From positions 1 through 33,235 of the forward strand of contig SHVU01000020.1 of NCBI GenBank assembly GCA_009691105.1: DNA of 33,235 bases. The letters are read 5' to 3'. A model generated the notes under the pieces. It saw only the letters and a list, made by a program, of their open reading frames with translations. It made no database searches and was not told the origin of the DNA. How positions within the stretch are numbered: position 1 is the first letter of the stretch; each line of letters opens with the position of its first letter. Source of the stretch: Rhodospirillales bacterium (GTDB lineage: Bacteria; Pseudomonadota; Alphaproteobacteria; Rhodospirillales; SHVU01). Position numbers and translations under genes: made by a program. Below are positions 23,819 through 33,125 of the stretch, piece after piece.

Positions 23819-24703
23819 ATGAGCGCCCTCGTCCTCCGCTGGACCAGCCTCCCGGCGCCGGTTCGCGCAACGGCCTGGATGATGGTCGCGGCCATCGGCT
23901 TCTCGTCCATGGCCATGATGATCCGGACCGCGTCCTTCTACGTGCACCCCCTCGAGATCGGCTTCTTTCGAAGTCTGTTCGGCGGGCTTTTCATGTTGCC
24001 GTGGGTGCTCCGCGCCGGCGGCCAGGCCCTTCGCACCCAGCGTGTCGGCGCGCATTTCTGGCGATCCGCGGTCAGCGTCGGTGCGCTCTTCGGCTACTTC
24101 ACGGCCCTGGCTTATGTCCCGCTGGCCGAAGCGGCGGCGCTGACGTTCACCGCGCCACTGTTTGCGACCCTGGGCGCGGCATTGTTTCTCGGCGAAAAGG
24201 TCGGCCTGCGTCGTGCCGCCGCCGTCGTCATCGGCTTCGGCGGCACCTTGCTAATCCTCAGGCCGGGAAGCACGACGCTGTCGGGCCCGTCGCTTCTCGT
24301 CCTGATGGCCTCGGCTTTCGTTGCCGGCGAAATGCTGCTGACCAAGGCGCTGTCGCGGACCGACCGGGCCGAGACCATTCTCTTCTACATGGGGGTCATG
24401 GTGACGCCCATGACCTTGGGTCCGGCGCTGTTCGTCTGGACGACGCCGACGCCGGTGGGACTCGCCGCGTGTATCGGCGTGGCTCTCGGTGCCACCATCG
24501 GGCACCTCGGACTGGCGCGCGCCTTCGCGCTCGCTGACGCCACCGCGGTCATGCCGCTCGAATTCTCGAAGCTGATCTTCGCGGCCATTTTCGGCTACCT
24601 CGCGTTCTCCGAGGTTCCCAGCCCGTGGCTCTGGGCCGGCGGCGCGATCATTTTGAGTGCCGCCGTCTACAACGCCCGCCAAGAAGTGATGACCCGCACC
24701 TAA
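23819..24703 (+). CDS. EamA/DMT-superfamily transporter 2
   Basis: A 294-residue protein with ten hydrophobic segments and two EamA repeats. LTFTAPLFATLGAALFLGEK closes the first repeat and VMPLEFSKLIFAAIFGYLAF the second. It is paralogous to the preceding gene, with matching motifs at FYVHPLEIGFFRSLF versus LHPFEIVFFRNVF and GxxLILRPG versus GAMIILRPG. A tandem duplication or a co-acting pair is likely. The substrate is unknown. Confidence 0.92.
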   Translation: MSALVLRWTSLPAPVRATAWMMVAAIGFSSMAMMIRTASFYVHPLEIGFFRSLFGGLFMLPWVLRAGGQALRTQRVGAHFWRSAVSVGALFGYFTALAYVPLAEAAALTFTAPLFATLGAALFLGEKVGLRRAAAVVIGFGGTLLILRPGSTTLSGPSLLVLMASAFVAGEMLLTKALSRTDRAETILFYMGVMVTPMTLGPALFVWTTPTPVGLAACIGVALGATIGHLGLARAFALADATAVMPLEFSKLIFAAIFGYLAFSEVPSPWLWAGGAIILSAAVYNARQEVMTRT

Positions 24704-24758
24704 CGCGGCGACCGTCGCCCAATCGACGCTTCCCCGCCGCTTACGCTACAGTCGGCGG

Positions 24759-25157
24759 ATGGCCGACGCCGAGATCACCGCACCGAGTTCCGACGAGATC
24801 GCTGCCCTGGCGCGCACCGCGCTGGCGACGATCCCGGCCCTGCTTCGCGCCAAGGTCGGCGACATCGTCATCCGGGTCGACGACTTTCCCGACGCCGAAA
24901 CCGAAACCGAGATGAAGCTCGAAAGTCCGTTCGATCTTCTCGGCCTCTATCGAGGCGTGGCCCTCGATGACAAAAGCCTGTCCGACGTTCCCCACGACGT
25001 CGACATGATCTTCCTCTACCGCCGTCCGATCCTGGATTACTGGTGCGAGACCGGCGAGGACCTGGCCCACGTCGTCCGCCATGTGCTGATCCACGAGATC
25101 GGCCATCACTTCGGCCTCTCCGACGACGACATGGAGCGGATCGAAGAAGACGCCTGA
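24759..25157 (+). CDS. Metallopeptidase family protein (minimal zincin, DUF1025-type)
   Basis: A 132-residue protein with the zincin motif HEIGHHFGLSDDDM: His112 and His116 as zinc ligands, Glu113 as catalytic base, and an Asp in the following LSDDD as a probable third ligand. VRHVLIHEIGHH near the C-terminus, and the absence of any propeptide or other domain, define this minimal matrix-metalloprotease-like family. Its physiological substrate is unknown. A TACAGT hexamer lies 6 bases before the ATG and there is no Shine-Dalgarno, so it may be leaderless. Confidence 0.92.
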   Translation: MADAEITAPSSDEIAALARTALATIPALLRAKVGDIVIRVDDFPDAETETEMKLESPFDLLGLYRGVALDDKSLSDVPHDVDMIFLYRRPILDYWCETGEDLAHVVRHVLIHEIGHHFGLSDDDMERIEEDA

Positions 25158-25204
25158 AGCGCCGCCGCCGCGCCTTGCGGCGCGGCGGATCGGGCGAAGG
25201 CGAA

Positions 25205-25280
<76 letters not shown>

Positions 25281-25294
25281 ACGGTCGCGGCCGG

Positions 25295-25324
25295 ATAATG
25301 GGTGGCGTGTTTCCAGGCTGTCAA
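25295..25324 (-). promoter_or_regulatory. Strong sigma-70 promoter of tRNA-Ala
   Basis: On the minus strand a consensus TTGACA (25319-25324) and CATTAT (25295-25300) are 18 bases apart. The -10 ends 14 bases before the tRNA 5' end. Confidence 0.75.
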
Positions 25325-25419
25325 GGCGCGCTCTGAGGTGGCCCGCCCTTGCACCGCCGGGGTCCCAAAGCTAGGGTGGCGGCCGGCCCTATTCTCGATA
25401 TGGTACGTGGTTTTTCGGT

Positions 25420-25719
25420 ATGGACGTCATCCTCGTTCCCCTCCTCCACCTCATCATCAAGGCGATCGATCTCTATATGATCGTGGTCATCGCCGCCGTG
25501 ATCATGAGCTGGCTGGTGTCGTTCGGGATGGTCAACACCTCGAACCGCATCGTCTATGCCATCGGCGATTTCATCTATCGGATAACCGAGCCAGCGTTTC
25601 GCCAGTTGCGCAACATCCTGCCCAACTTGGGCGGAATCGACATTGCGCCAATCGCTCTGATGCTCATCCTCTGGGCGATCCAGGAAGTTCTGGCCCGCCT
25701 TATCCTCCGCATTGTCTGA
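25420..25719 (+). CDS. YggT family membrane protein
   Basis: A 99-residue protein with two hydrophobic segments (LYMIVVIAAVIMSWLVSF and IALMLILWAIQEVLA) flanking the YggT hallmark TEPAFRQLRNILPNLGGID. YggT proteins are inner-membrane proteins linked to osmotic or potassium stress and often adjoin DUF167/YggU genes, as here. The next gene begins 8 bases before its stop. Confidence 0.94.
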   Translation: MDVILVPLLHLIIKAIDLYMIVVIAAVIMSWLVSFGMVNTSNRIVYAIGDFIYRITEPAFRQLRNILPNLGGIDIAPIALMLILWAIQEVLARLILRIV

Positions 25720-26032
25720 CGGCGCTCGCCGTCTCAGCCCTACCGACGGCGGCCTCTTGGTCCGGATCGACGTCAGACCGAAAGCAGCCCGGAACCGCTG
25801 GTTGGGCATCAGCCCCGGCGGCGCTGCGTTCAAAGTTCAGATCGCCGCCCAGCCCGAACGGGGCAAAGCCAACGCCGAACTCGTGTCTTTCCTCGCCGAG
25901 CTCTGGGGCGTCGCCAAGTCGCGACTGGACGTCGTCCGCGGCGAGACGGCGCGGTCCAAGACCATCCTGGTCCAGGGCGACGCCGCGACGCTGACGTCCA
26001 GCATTGAAACCCTCGAGACGAGCCGTGACTGA
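25712..26032 (+). CDS. DUF167 (YggU-like) protein
   Basis: A 106-residue protein with the DUF167 core: [36 protein letters not shown] and the [12 protein letters not shown] strand. The fold is small alpha/beta and the function is unsettled. It starts at TTG 25712, overlapping the yggT stop by 8 bases. No better ATG or GTG exists upstream, and a shorter start would cut into the domain. It runs into folD, whose GTG overlaps its stop. Confidence 0.9.
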   Translation: MSDGARRLSPTDGGLLVRIDVRPKAARNRWLGISPGGAAFKVQIAAQPERGKANAELVSFLAELWGVAKSRLDVVRGETARSKTILVQGDAATLTSSIETLETSRD

Positions 26033-26918
26033 CGCCACTCTTATCGACGGCCGCGCTGTCGCCGCCACGCTGCAAGCCACCATCGCCCGCGGGGTTGCCG
26101 CCGTGGTCGAGCGCACCCAACAAGCCCCGGGGCTGGCGGTGGTTATGGTCGGCGATGACCCGGCGAGCCGCGCCTACGTCCGCAGCAAGACGAAGCAGGT
26201 CGAGGCCGCGGGCATGCGGGCCATCGACCATCGCTTGCCGGCCGACGTCCGCGAAGCTGAGGTCTTAGCTCTGGTGCAGCGCTTGAACGCCGATCCCGCC
26301 GTGAACGGAATCCTCGTGCAGCTGCCATTGCCGTCGCAGATCCGCGCCGAGGCCGTGATCGATGCTCTCGATCCGGCGAAGGACGTCGATGGGTTCCATC
26401 CCGTCAACGCCGGACGGCTGGCGTCTGGACATCTTGGCGGCGCGTTCGTGCCCTGCACACCCCAAGGCTGCCTGATGCTGATCAAGGGCGAGCGCCCGTC
26501 GCTCGCCGGGCTCAAGGCTGTCGTCGTCGGTCGCTCGGCGATCGTCGGACGTCCCATGGCGGGGCTCTTGCTGAGCGAGAGCTGCAGCGTGACCCAAGTT
26601 CATTCCCGAACCCGCGATCTTCCGGCCGAATGTCGCGCCGCCGATATTCTGGTCGTCGCCACCGGCAAGCCGCGCTTCGTCGAAGGCGGATGGATCAAGC
26701 CCGGCGCGGTGGTGATCGATGTCGGTATCAACCGACTGCCCGGTGCCGATGGCAAGACGCAGATCGTCGGCGACGTCGATTTCGAATCCGCGCGTCGTGT
26801 CGCCGGCGCCATCACGCCGGTGCCGGGCGGAGTCGGACCGATGACCATCGCGTGCTTGTTGCGTAATACGCTGCTCGCGGCCTGCCGCCAGCACGGGCTG
26901 GCGGAGCCCGCCGAATAG
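26025..26918 (+). CDS. folD: Bifunctional methylenetetrahydrofolate dehydrogenase/cyclohydrolase
   Basis: A 297-residue enzyme interconverting 5,10-methylene-, methenyl- and 10-formyl-tetrahydrofolate with NADP+. The catalytic Tyr/Lys are in the [14 protein letters not shown] segment. Also present are the folate-site DVDGFHPVN, the NADP-binding [11 protein letters not shown] and the C-terminal [15 protein letters not shown] at 26025 overlaps the DUF167 stop and gives [13 protein letters not shown], the normal start; an upstream TTG at 26004 is less likely. It supplies one-carbon units for purines, fMet and serine/glycine metabolism. Confidence 0.97.
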   Translation: MTDATLIDGRAVAATLQATIARGVAAVVERTQQAPGLAVVMVGDDPASRAYVRSKTKQVEAAGMRAIDHRLPADVREAEVLALVQRLNADPAVNGILVQLPLPSQIRAEAVIDALDPAKDVDGFHPVNAGRLASGHLGGAFVPCTPQGCLMLIKGERPSLAGLKAVVVGRSAIVGRPMAGLLLSESCSVTQVHSRTRDLPAECRAADILVVATGKPRFVEGGWIKPGAVVIDVGINRLPGADGKTQIVGDVDFESARRVAGAITPVPGGVGPMTIACLLRNTLLAACRQHGLAEPAE

Positions 26919-26928
26919 TGGGATCGCT

Positions 26929-27621
26929 ATGACTGGAACGTTGACCGAGCTCGTCGTTGCCGTCGCCGCCATGATCGTCAGCCACTTCGCGATTTCGTCG
27001 ACCGGACTCCGCGCCGGTTTGATCGCCAAACTCGGCGAGAAGGCTTACCTCGGACTCTATTCGCTGCTCTCGCTCGTCCTGTTCGTCTGGATCATCTACG
27101 CCTATCGCCACGCCCCGACCTTCCCGCTGTGGGACGCCACCCAAACCCACCACTGGATCGCTGTCGTCCTGATCGCGCCGGCATCGATCCTGTATGTCGT
27201 CGGACTGGCCTCGCCGAACCCAACCGCGGTGGGAGCGGATCAAAAGCTTCTCGCGGCGGGCGCCGTCGGCATCTTTCGCATCACCCGCCATCCGTTCCTT
27301 TGGGGCACGGCGCTCTGGGCCATCGCCCACATGGTGAGCAACGGCGAAGGCTCGGCACTGGTCCTGTTCGGGGGCATGGCGGCCCTGGCCTTGATCGGGA
27401 CGCGCATGATCGACGCCAAGAAAACCGTCGCGCTCGGCGCCGCCTGGGAGAACTTCGCAGCCCGGACGTCGAACTTGCCGTTCGCGGCGATCGCCGCCGG
27501 TCGGAACCATTTGGCGGTGGGCGAAATCGGCGCCGGACGCCTTCTGGGCAGGGTCGGCCTCTATATCGTCCTGCTGATCGTTCACCATTATATCTTCGGG
27601 GTCTCGCCGCTCCCCTTCTGA
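26929..27621 (+). CDS. NnrU family membrane protein
   Basis: A 230-residue inner-membrane protein with about six hydrophobic segments. The N-terminal SHFAISSTGLRAGLIAKLGE, the ITRHPFLWGTALWAIAHM segment and the TRMIDAKKT motif mark the NnrU/isoprenylcysteine methyltransferase-like fold. NnrU was named in denitrifiers, but this copy sits after folD without any denitrification gene, as is common in alphaproteobacteria; no role can be assigned. The ATG is 11 bases after the folD stop. Confidence 0.92.
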   Translation: MTGTLTELVVAVAAMIVSHFAISSTGLRAGLIAKLGEKAYLGLYSLLSLVLFVWIIYAYRHAPTFPLWDATQTHHWIAVVLIAPASILYVVGLASPNPTAVGADQKLLAAGAVGIFRITRHPFLWGTALWAIAHMVSNGEGSALVLFGGMAALALIGTRMIDAKKTVALGAAWENFAARTSNLPFAAIAAGRNHLAVGEIGAGRLLGRVGLYIVLLIVHHYIFGVSPLPF

Positions 27622-27681
27622 CGCCAGGGGGCTTCGAAAGCCGGGGTGGCGTTCGCGGCGTGGGGCTGGTAGAAGCCCGCG

Positions 27682-29484
27682 ATGACGCCGCTCAAGCTGA
27701 TCCGCAATTTCGCCATCGTCGCCCACATCGACCATGGCAAGTCGACCCTCGCCGATCGTCTGATCGAGCACTGCGAGGGGCTGACCGCGCGCGAAATGCG
27801 GTCCCAGGTGCTCGATTCCATGGATATCGAGCGCGAGCGCGGTATCACCATCAAGGCCCAGACCGTGCGGCTGGCCTACAAGGCCCAGGACGGCGAAACC
27901 TATCAGCTGAACCTGATGGATACGCCCGGGCACGTCGATTTCTCCTACGAGGTCAGCCGGTCCCTGGCGGCCTGCGAAGGCTCGCTCCTGGTGGTCGACG
28001 CCACCCAAGGCGTCGAGGCCCAGACGCTCGCCAACGCCTATCTCGCCATCGAGGCCGGCCACGAGATCGTCCCCGTTTTGAACAAGGTCGATCTGCCCGC
28101 CGCCGAGCCGGATCGGATCAAGGAACAGATCGAAGAGGTCATCGGGCTGTCGGCCGCCGACGCCATTCCGATTTCGGCCAAGACCGGCGTCGGTGTCCAC
28201 GACGTTCTCGAAGCGCTGGTCAAGCGTCTGCCGCCGCCGAAGGGCGACGCCGAGGCGCCGTTGAAAGCGTTGCTGGTCGACAGTTGGTACGACGCGTACC
28301 TCGGCGTCATGATTCTGGTCCGCCTTCATGACGGTCGCCTCAAACGCGGCATGAAGGTCCGGATGATGGGAAGCGGCTCCATCCATCAGGTCGAGCAGGT
28401 CGGTGTGTTTACGCCAAAGCCCCAGCCCGTCGACGAACTCGGGCCTGGCGAGGTCGGCTACTTGACCGCCAGCATCCGCACCGTCGCCGAAACGAACATC
28501 GGCGACACCATCACCGAAGACAAGAAGCCGACGGCCCAGCCATTCCCGGGCTTCAAGCCGTCGCTGCCGGTGGTGTTCTGCGGGATGTTCCCGGTGGACG
28601 CGGCCGACTACGAACTGTTGCGCGATTCACTCGCCAAGCTGCATTTGAACGACGCGAGCTTTACCTACGAGCCGGAAAGTTCCGCCGCCCTTGGGCTTGG
28701 TTATCGCTGCGGGTTCCTCGGGCTGCTCCATCTCGAAATCATTCAGGAGCGGCTCAACCGCGAGTTTCGTCTCGAACTGATCGCGACCGCGCCGAGCGTC
28801 GTCTATCAAATCTACCAGACCGACGGGACGATGATCGAGCTGCACAACCCGGCCGACATGCCCGACCCGGTCAAGATCACCCGGCTGGAAGAACCCTGGA
28901 TCAAGGCGACGGTCATGGCGCCCGATCAGCACCTCGGCTCCGTCTTGCAGCTGTGCACCGACCGGCGCGGCCAGCAGGTCGAGCTGACGTTCTCGGGCCG
29001 CCGCGCCATGGCGGTGTATCGCCTGCCGCTGAACGAAGTGGTCTTCGATTTTCACGATCGCTTGAAGTCGGTGTCGCGGGGCTACGCGAGCTTCGACTAC
29101 GAGATCGACGGCTACGCGGAGGCCGATCTGGTCAAAGTGTCGATCCTGGTCAACAGCGAGGCGGTCGATGCGCTCGCCTTCATCGTGCACCGCAGCCATG
29201 CGGAATCGCGTGGCCGGACGATCTGCGCCAAGCTCAAAGAATTGATTCCACGCCAGCTCTTCAAGATCCCCATCCAGGCGGCGATCGGCGGCAACGTCAT
29301 CGCGCGCGAAACCATCAGCGCGATGCGCAAGGACGTCACCGCCAAGTGCTACGGCGGCGACATCAGCCGGAAACGGAAGCTTCTCGACAAGCAGAAGGCC
29401 GGCAAAAAGAAGATGCGCCAGTTCGGCCAGGTCGAGATCCCGCAGTCGGCGTTTCTCGCCGCCCTGAAGACGGATACCGATTAG
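27682..29484 (+). CDS. lepA: Elongation factor 4 (LepA), ribosomal back-translocase GTPase
   Basis: This 600-residue translational GTPase has G1 AHIDHGKST (residues 14-22), the ERERGIT switch, G3 DTPGHVDF and G4 NKVD. The C-terminal LepA-specific domain ends [20 protein letters not shown], then [18 protein letters not shown]. It acts on stalled or mistranslocated ribosomes. [17 protein letters not shown] is the normal start; a TAGAAG hexamer 6 bases upstream and the lack of a Shine-Dalgarno raise a leaderless option. The length is exactly typical. Confidence 0.98.
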   Translation: MTPLKLIRNFAIVAHIDHGKSTLADRLIEHCEGLTAREMRSQVLDSMDIERERGITIKAQTVRLAYKAQDGETYQLNLMDTPGHVDFSYEVSRSLAACEGSLLVVDATQGVEAQTLANAYLAIEAGHEIVPVLNKVDLPAAEPDRIKEQIEEVIGLSAADAIPISAKTGVGVHDVLEALVKRLPPPKGDAEAPLKALLVDSWYDAYLGVMILVRLHDGRLKRGMKVRMMGSGSIHQVEQVGVFTPKPQPVDELGPGEVGYLTASIRTVAETNIGDTITEDKKPTAQPFPGFKPSLPVVFCGMFPVDAADYELLRDSLAKLHLNDASFTYEPESSAALGLGYRCGFLGLLHLEIIQERLNREFRLELIATAPSVVYQIYQTDGTMIELHNPADMPDPVKITRLEEPWIKATVMAPDQHLGSVLQLCTDRRGQQVELTFSGRRAMAVYRLPLNEVVFDFHDRLKSVSRGYASFDYEIDGYAEADLVKVSILVNSEAVDALAFIVHRSHAESRGRTICAKLKELIPRQLFKIPIQAAIGGNVIARETISAMRKDVTAKCYGGDISRKRKLLDKQKAGKKKMRQFGQVEIPQSAFLAALKTDTD

Positions 29485-29491
29485 TTGGCGT

Positions 29492-29510
29492 GGGGCGCCG
29501 CGGGCGCCCC
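29492..29510. terminator. Hairpin between convergent genes
   Basis: A perfect 8-bp GC-rich stem (ggggcgcc / ggcgcccc) with loop gcg fills the 26-base gap between the lepA stop and the convergent flavoprotein stop. There is no T tract, so intrinsic activity is uncertain. Confidence 0.55.
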
Positions 29511-31025
29511 TTACGCGATGCGGGTTTTGCGGTCTCGCGCCAAGGCCTCGCGGCGCTCTTTATCGACTTCGGCCAGTTTTCCCGCCTTTTCGTCCTGACG
29601 CTGCTTTTCGGCCGAAATGACGTAACCGACCGGGCGATAGACCCGAGCGTCGACCTCGGCCGGATCCTGGGCCAAACGACCCGCCGTCAGGCGCGCCGCG
29701 GCGGCCGCGAAGGACAGTCCTTGCGCGACCATATTATCCCAATTCAGGACACGACCTTCGTGCTCGAAACCGATCAGCGGGTGATGGAGAACCGTGTGAT
29801 GGCGCAGCAGCGAGGTCATCATCCGGACGTGCAGGTTCTGGTTCGAATTGACTTCGCTGATCACGAGCGGCGCGACGAGGGAGTCACCAAGCACATAGTT
29901 GTCGCGGCGCAAGTACCGGGTGCGCTCGATGAAGCGCTGATAAGTCGTGTGAACTTCGGAGCGATCCACCGGGCTATAGGCCGCGGTCAGGATGGCGTCG
30001 GAGTCGATCAAGCCTTCGTGATGGTTATGGAACGCATCGCGTTCGGCCTTGATGATGCAGCGGTATTCCTCGCTCGGTCCCAGTGACACGGGGCAGACGT
30101 CGCAGGCGATGCAGCGATAGACTTCTTCGGTCGTGAAATCGAAGAGTCGGAACGCGACCGCCGGGTTCTTGGCTTCGACTTCGCGGCACAGCTTCAGGAT
30201 CATCTCGCGGCCGTGATGATTCGCGGCGTCCTGAAGAAGCCAGATCGCAATCTTGACCTTGTCCTTAAGCGCGTTGCGTTGGCCGTTCTCGAGCATTTTG
30301 GCGACGCGGGCGATGCGCCGGCCGGTACCGATCGAGGTCTTGAGGCCATAGGTGTCGTCGGCCGACATGCCGACTTCGCCGGCGACCATGGTGCCGCCGT
30401 ACTGGGACGTCGTTTCGCTGTCATTGCCGACGGCAAGCATGTTCATGTTGGTCATGTCGACGAGCTGATAGATCAGCGTCGTTTCCTGACCACCGTTGCG
30501 CTTGGCGCCCGACGCGATGCCGCCATAGACGCGGTCGCGGATATGGGCGGCGACGACTTTGTCTTCACGCAAGAATTGGATGAATTCCTGAGCGAGCGAG
30601 CCGCGGTCGCCGAAATAGACCGGACCGGACAACAAAATAGCATCGGCGGCGAGGATGACGGCGCGCAGCTGATCGAGATGGCGCGATTCGCCGGTCATCG
30701 GGAAATAGGGAGCGAGCCCGATATGTGCGATATCGGCTCCGACCCGATGCGCGCCCCAGAGGCCGGCTACCAGCGCCGCCTCGGAATTACTCAGGCCACG
30801 ATCGCCCTTGAGCTTGCGAAGGTTGGCATAGACTTCGTCGAAGGGACGCTTGTCGCGCCGTCCGGCCGAGAACAGATCGTCGACGCGAAGACGGGTCTGG
30901 TCGTTGAGGAAGCGGAACAAATCTTCTTCGCTCGCGAGCGCTTTTGTCTCGCGAACCAACATGTCGCTTCCCAACCCGAAGCGGGCGTTGCGCAGGCTCG
31001 CCGAGACGCCAAGAACCGTCGGCAT
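29511..31025 (-). CDS. Two-domain flavoprotein: FMN-reductase domain plus iron-sulfur-flavoprotein-like domain
   Basis: A 504-residue protein appears to contain two flavodoxin-like halves. Residues 1-235 look like an NADPH-dependent FMN reductase (VSASLR; DAILLSGPVYFGDRGSLAQE at 128-147; GGIASGAKRNGGQETT at 168-183). Residues about 250-440 repeat the layout (KVKIAIWLLQD; DAILTAAYSPVDRSEVH; LVISEVNSNQN). Between strand and helix of the second half lies Cys305-x2-Cys308-x2-Cys311-x11-Cys323, at the place where iron-sulfur flavoproteins carry a compact [4Fe-4S] motif. The tail is a charged helix. The ATG at 31025 has an AGAGGA site. It lies 90 bases downstream of the MBOAT gene on the same strand. 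Function unknown. Confidence 0.8.
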   Translation of the reverse strand: MPTVLGVSASLRNARFGLGSDMLVRETKALASEEDLFRFLNDQTRLRVDDLFSAGRRDKRPFDEVYANLRKLKGDRGLSNSEAALVAGLWGAHRVGADIAHIGLAPYFPMTGESRHLDQLRAVILAADAILLSGPVYFGDRGSLAQEFIQFLREDKVVAAHIRDRVYGGIASGAKRNGGQETTLIYQLVDMTNMNMLAVGNDSETTSQYGGTMVAGEVGMSADDTYGLKTSIGTGRRIARVAKMLENGQRNALKDKVKIAIWLLQDAANHHGREMILKLCREVEAKNPAVAFRLFDFTTEEVYRCIACDVCPVSLGPSEEYRCIIKAERDAFHNHHEGLIDSDAILTAAYSPVDRSEVHTTYQRFIERTRYLRRDNYVLGDSLVAPLVISEVNSNQNLHVRMMTSLLRHHTVLHHPLIGFEHEGRVLNWDNMVAQGLSFAAAAARLTAGRLAQDPAEVDARVYRPVGYVISAEKQRQDEKAGKLAEVDKERREALARDRKTRIA

Positions 31026-31115
31026 CGTATCCTCTCCCGCCCGGCACATCGCCGGACCCATGGATTCGCTGATCTTAGACGGTTTGATCGGCCTTCGCAA
31101 AGAAACGGCCGAAGG

Positions 31116-32840
31116 TCAGGGCGCTAAGCCCAACAGCAACAAGGGGATTTGCAGGATTTTCCCATAGAGGGTGAAGGCGGTCCAAGGATCGGTCAGCGAG
31201 GCCAGGGTATGGCCCCAGGCCACGAACAGAAGGGTCGCGGCAATCCCAAGGGGACGGCGTAACCAGCTCAGGGCCGCAACCTTTGACCGGCGCCGGCTGC
31301 CGAGCCAGGCCAGAAAAGCCAAACCCGTGGCGTGATGAAGGCTCCAGACGAACCATGTGAGATCGAGCGCGTGCCACAGCCCCACGACCATGAAGGTGGC
31401 GTAGAGCGGCACGAGGGCGTTTCGGGTCGAGACCGTCAACGGGAAGTAGACGTTGCGGACGCACCAGTCCGTCATCGACATATGCCAGCCCCGCCAATAG
31501 TCGCGGACGTTGCGGGCCAATATCGGCCAATTGAAGTTCTCGGGAACCCGGTAGCCCATGAGCCGGCCGAGCCCGATGGCGATGTCGGAATAGGCCGAGA
31601 AGTCGAGGTAGATGATCAAGAGGGCGAGGATCGAGAAGCGCAGGACATCGATTGCCGAGACAAATTCCGGATCGAGGGTCGCGTGCCAAAAAGCGCCGTG
31701 CAGCGGGTGATACAGCCACCGCCCGAGGACGGAATCGACGATGAGGATTTTCTTCAGGATCCCGATGCCGATACGGGCGAGCCCATAGGCAATGTCATCG
31801 CGGCCGATCCGCTCCAGGCGCCGCTCATGAAAGCCCGGAAGCGTATCCAAGGGCCCCGCCGGAATGGTCGGCGGAAACACCATGTAGACCAGATATTCGC
31901 GAAAGGTGACGGCGGCGAGCTCGGCCCGATAAAAGCGGAATTGCGTGTCGATCAGGCGAACGACGAAATAGGAAATCCCGAGCGGCAGCAAAAGATTGAG
32001 CCCGCCGATATCGGGAAAGATGTCGCGAATGGCGAGCGGGCCGTATTTGAACGCAGCCAGGAACGCCACGGTCGCGAGAAATGCCGAAACGAGCAGGCCC
32101 CCGCGACGATCGGTTATGGCTTGCATCCGCCGCCCGACCAGGAACAGCGCCGCCAAAAACACGAAGAGCGCGAGCGTAAAGCCCGGCTGTAAGGCGGCGA
32201 TGATTCCCGCCGCCAAGGCAACGATGACCCATTCCGCCAGCGCCCGCCGACGATGAAGGACCCACAAGATCGGGATCGCGACGGCGAGAGCGAGGGCGAC
32301 CCACGTTACCGTGCCGGTGCCAAGCGGCGTCGCCCGTGTGGCTTTGACGACCCGCACCGAAATCTCGGCGATCCGCGCCGCGACGGCGGGATCGGCGGCG
32401 GCCAGCCAGACGGTGTCTTCGCGGGCTCCCTTTTCGAGGGGAACGTGGCACTGCAGCCACTGGTCAGAGGTGGATCGACGGCAATAGGGACTGGTCGGAC
32501 CCAGCGCGAGGTTGCGATGCGTGACCTCGGGCACGACCGAGGGCGACGTGGCAAAGGCCTCACCCTCCAGAACCAGGTCGAGAACCATGCGTTCGGTGCC
32601 GCCGCGGTTCGGCAACACCACGCCCAGGCCATCGCCGGCTGTCGGCGGAAGCGCCAGCGGCAACATATCGGCCGTCAGCGGCACAACGCCGGCGGGCGTA
32701 CGAATGAGGGTCGAGCGTTGGGTGAAATACTCGCCCAAGACCAGCCCCGCCGCGACGACGAGGAGGACGGCTATTAGGCCGATCGTCTTCGGCGATAGCG
32801 CCAGATCGGCACGAGCCTTGGTCACAGGTTGGGAGGTCAC
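31116..32840 (-). CDS. MBOAT O-acyltransferase (DltB/AlgI-like) with N-terminal extracytoplasmic domain
   Basis: A 574-residue membrane protein. Residues 20-37 form an anchor helix. About 40-165 is a non-membrane, probably periplasmic, domain with Cys120 and Cys131. From 180 on there are roughly ten helices with the MBOAT signature: YLDFSAYSDIAIGLGRLMGY (411-430), NFNWPI, the YWRGWHMSMTDW block with His453, and catalytic-type His490 in GLWHALDLTW. AlgI/DltB proteins pass acyl groups across the membrane to a surface polymer; the preceding acyl carrier protein suggests an ACP-bound donor. It starts at GTG 32840, 18 bases after the acyl carrier gene, without a clear ribosome-binding site. Confidence 0.9.
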   Translation of the reverse strand: MTSQPVTKARADLALSPKTIGLIAVLLVVAAGLVLGEYFTQRSTLIRTPAGVVPLTADMLPLALPPTAGDGLGVVLPNRGGTERMVLDLVLEGEAFATSPSVVPEVTHRNLALGPTSPYCRRSTSDQWLQCHVPLEKGAREDTVWLAAADPAVAARIAEISVRVVKATRATPLGTGTVTWVALALAVAIPILWVLHRRRALAEWVIVALAAGIIAALQPGFTLALFVFLAALFLVGRRMQAITDRRGGLLVSAFLATVAFLAAFKYGPLAIRDIFPDIGGLNLLLPLGISYFVVRLIDTQFRFYRAELAAVTFREYLVYMVFPPTIPAGPLDTLPGFHERRLERIGRDDIAYGLARIGIGILKKILIVDSVLGRWLYHPLHGAFWHATLDPEFVSAIDVLRFSILALLIIYLDFSAYSDIAIGLGRLMGYRVPENFNWPILARNVRDYWRGWHMSMTDWCVRNVYFPLTVSTRNALVPLYATFMVVGLWHALDLTWFVWSLHHATGLAFLAWLGSRRRSKVAALSWLRRPLGIAATLLFVAWGHTLASLTDPWTAFTLYGKILQIPLLLLGLAP

Positions 32841-32858
32841 GAGGCGACGCCGCTTCGA

Positions 32859-33125
32859 CTAGGTCGCGGACGCGATCCGGGATCCGACGAAGCGCGCGAT
32901 GCGTCCCAAGGTATCGAACCGCTCCACCGTGACGTCCAGCGCCGAGACCTTGAAGCGGAACTGCTGTTCGATGAAGGCGACGAGCTTCAGGATATCGATC
33001 GAATCGAGCCGGCGCGACGAAAACAGCGGCGTGTCCGCGTCGACGTCCTCGGGCGCCAGACCGCAGTCTTCGGCGAGGTAGGCCTTCACGGTATCGACGA
33101 TCGCGGCGTCGTTGGCGGCAGTCAT
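32859..33125 (-). CDS. Acyl carrier protein (stand-alone, DltC-like role)
   Basis: An 88-residue acidic helical protein with phosphopantetheine-attachment Ser42 in RRLDSIDILKLV. A long first helix (AIVDTVKAYLAED) and the loop DTPLFSSRRL precede it. It is not the fatty-acid-synthesis AcpP, whose motif is DSLDTVE. Position between an SGNH hydrolase and an MBOAT gene suggests that it carries the acyl group to be transferred. Its ATG overlaps the upstream SGNH stop as ATGA. Confidence 0.93.
   Translation of the reverse strand: MTAANDAAIVDTVKAYLAEDCGLAPEDVDADTPLFSSRRLDSIDILKLVAFIEQQFRFKVSALDVTVERFDTLGRIARFVGSRIASAT

Noticed and set aside
26812-28386. A 524-codon minus-strand frame antisense to nnrU and the start of lepA
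   Set aside because: It overlaps two unambiguous genes and has no family resemblance; an expected artefact of high-GC third positions.
30213-31127. 304-codon plus-strand frame antisense to the flavoprotein
   Set aside because: No motifs, and it conflicts with a minus-strand gene that has a good ribosome-binding site and recognisable domains.
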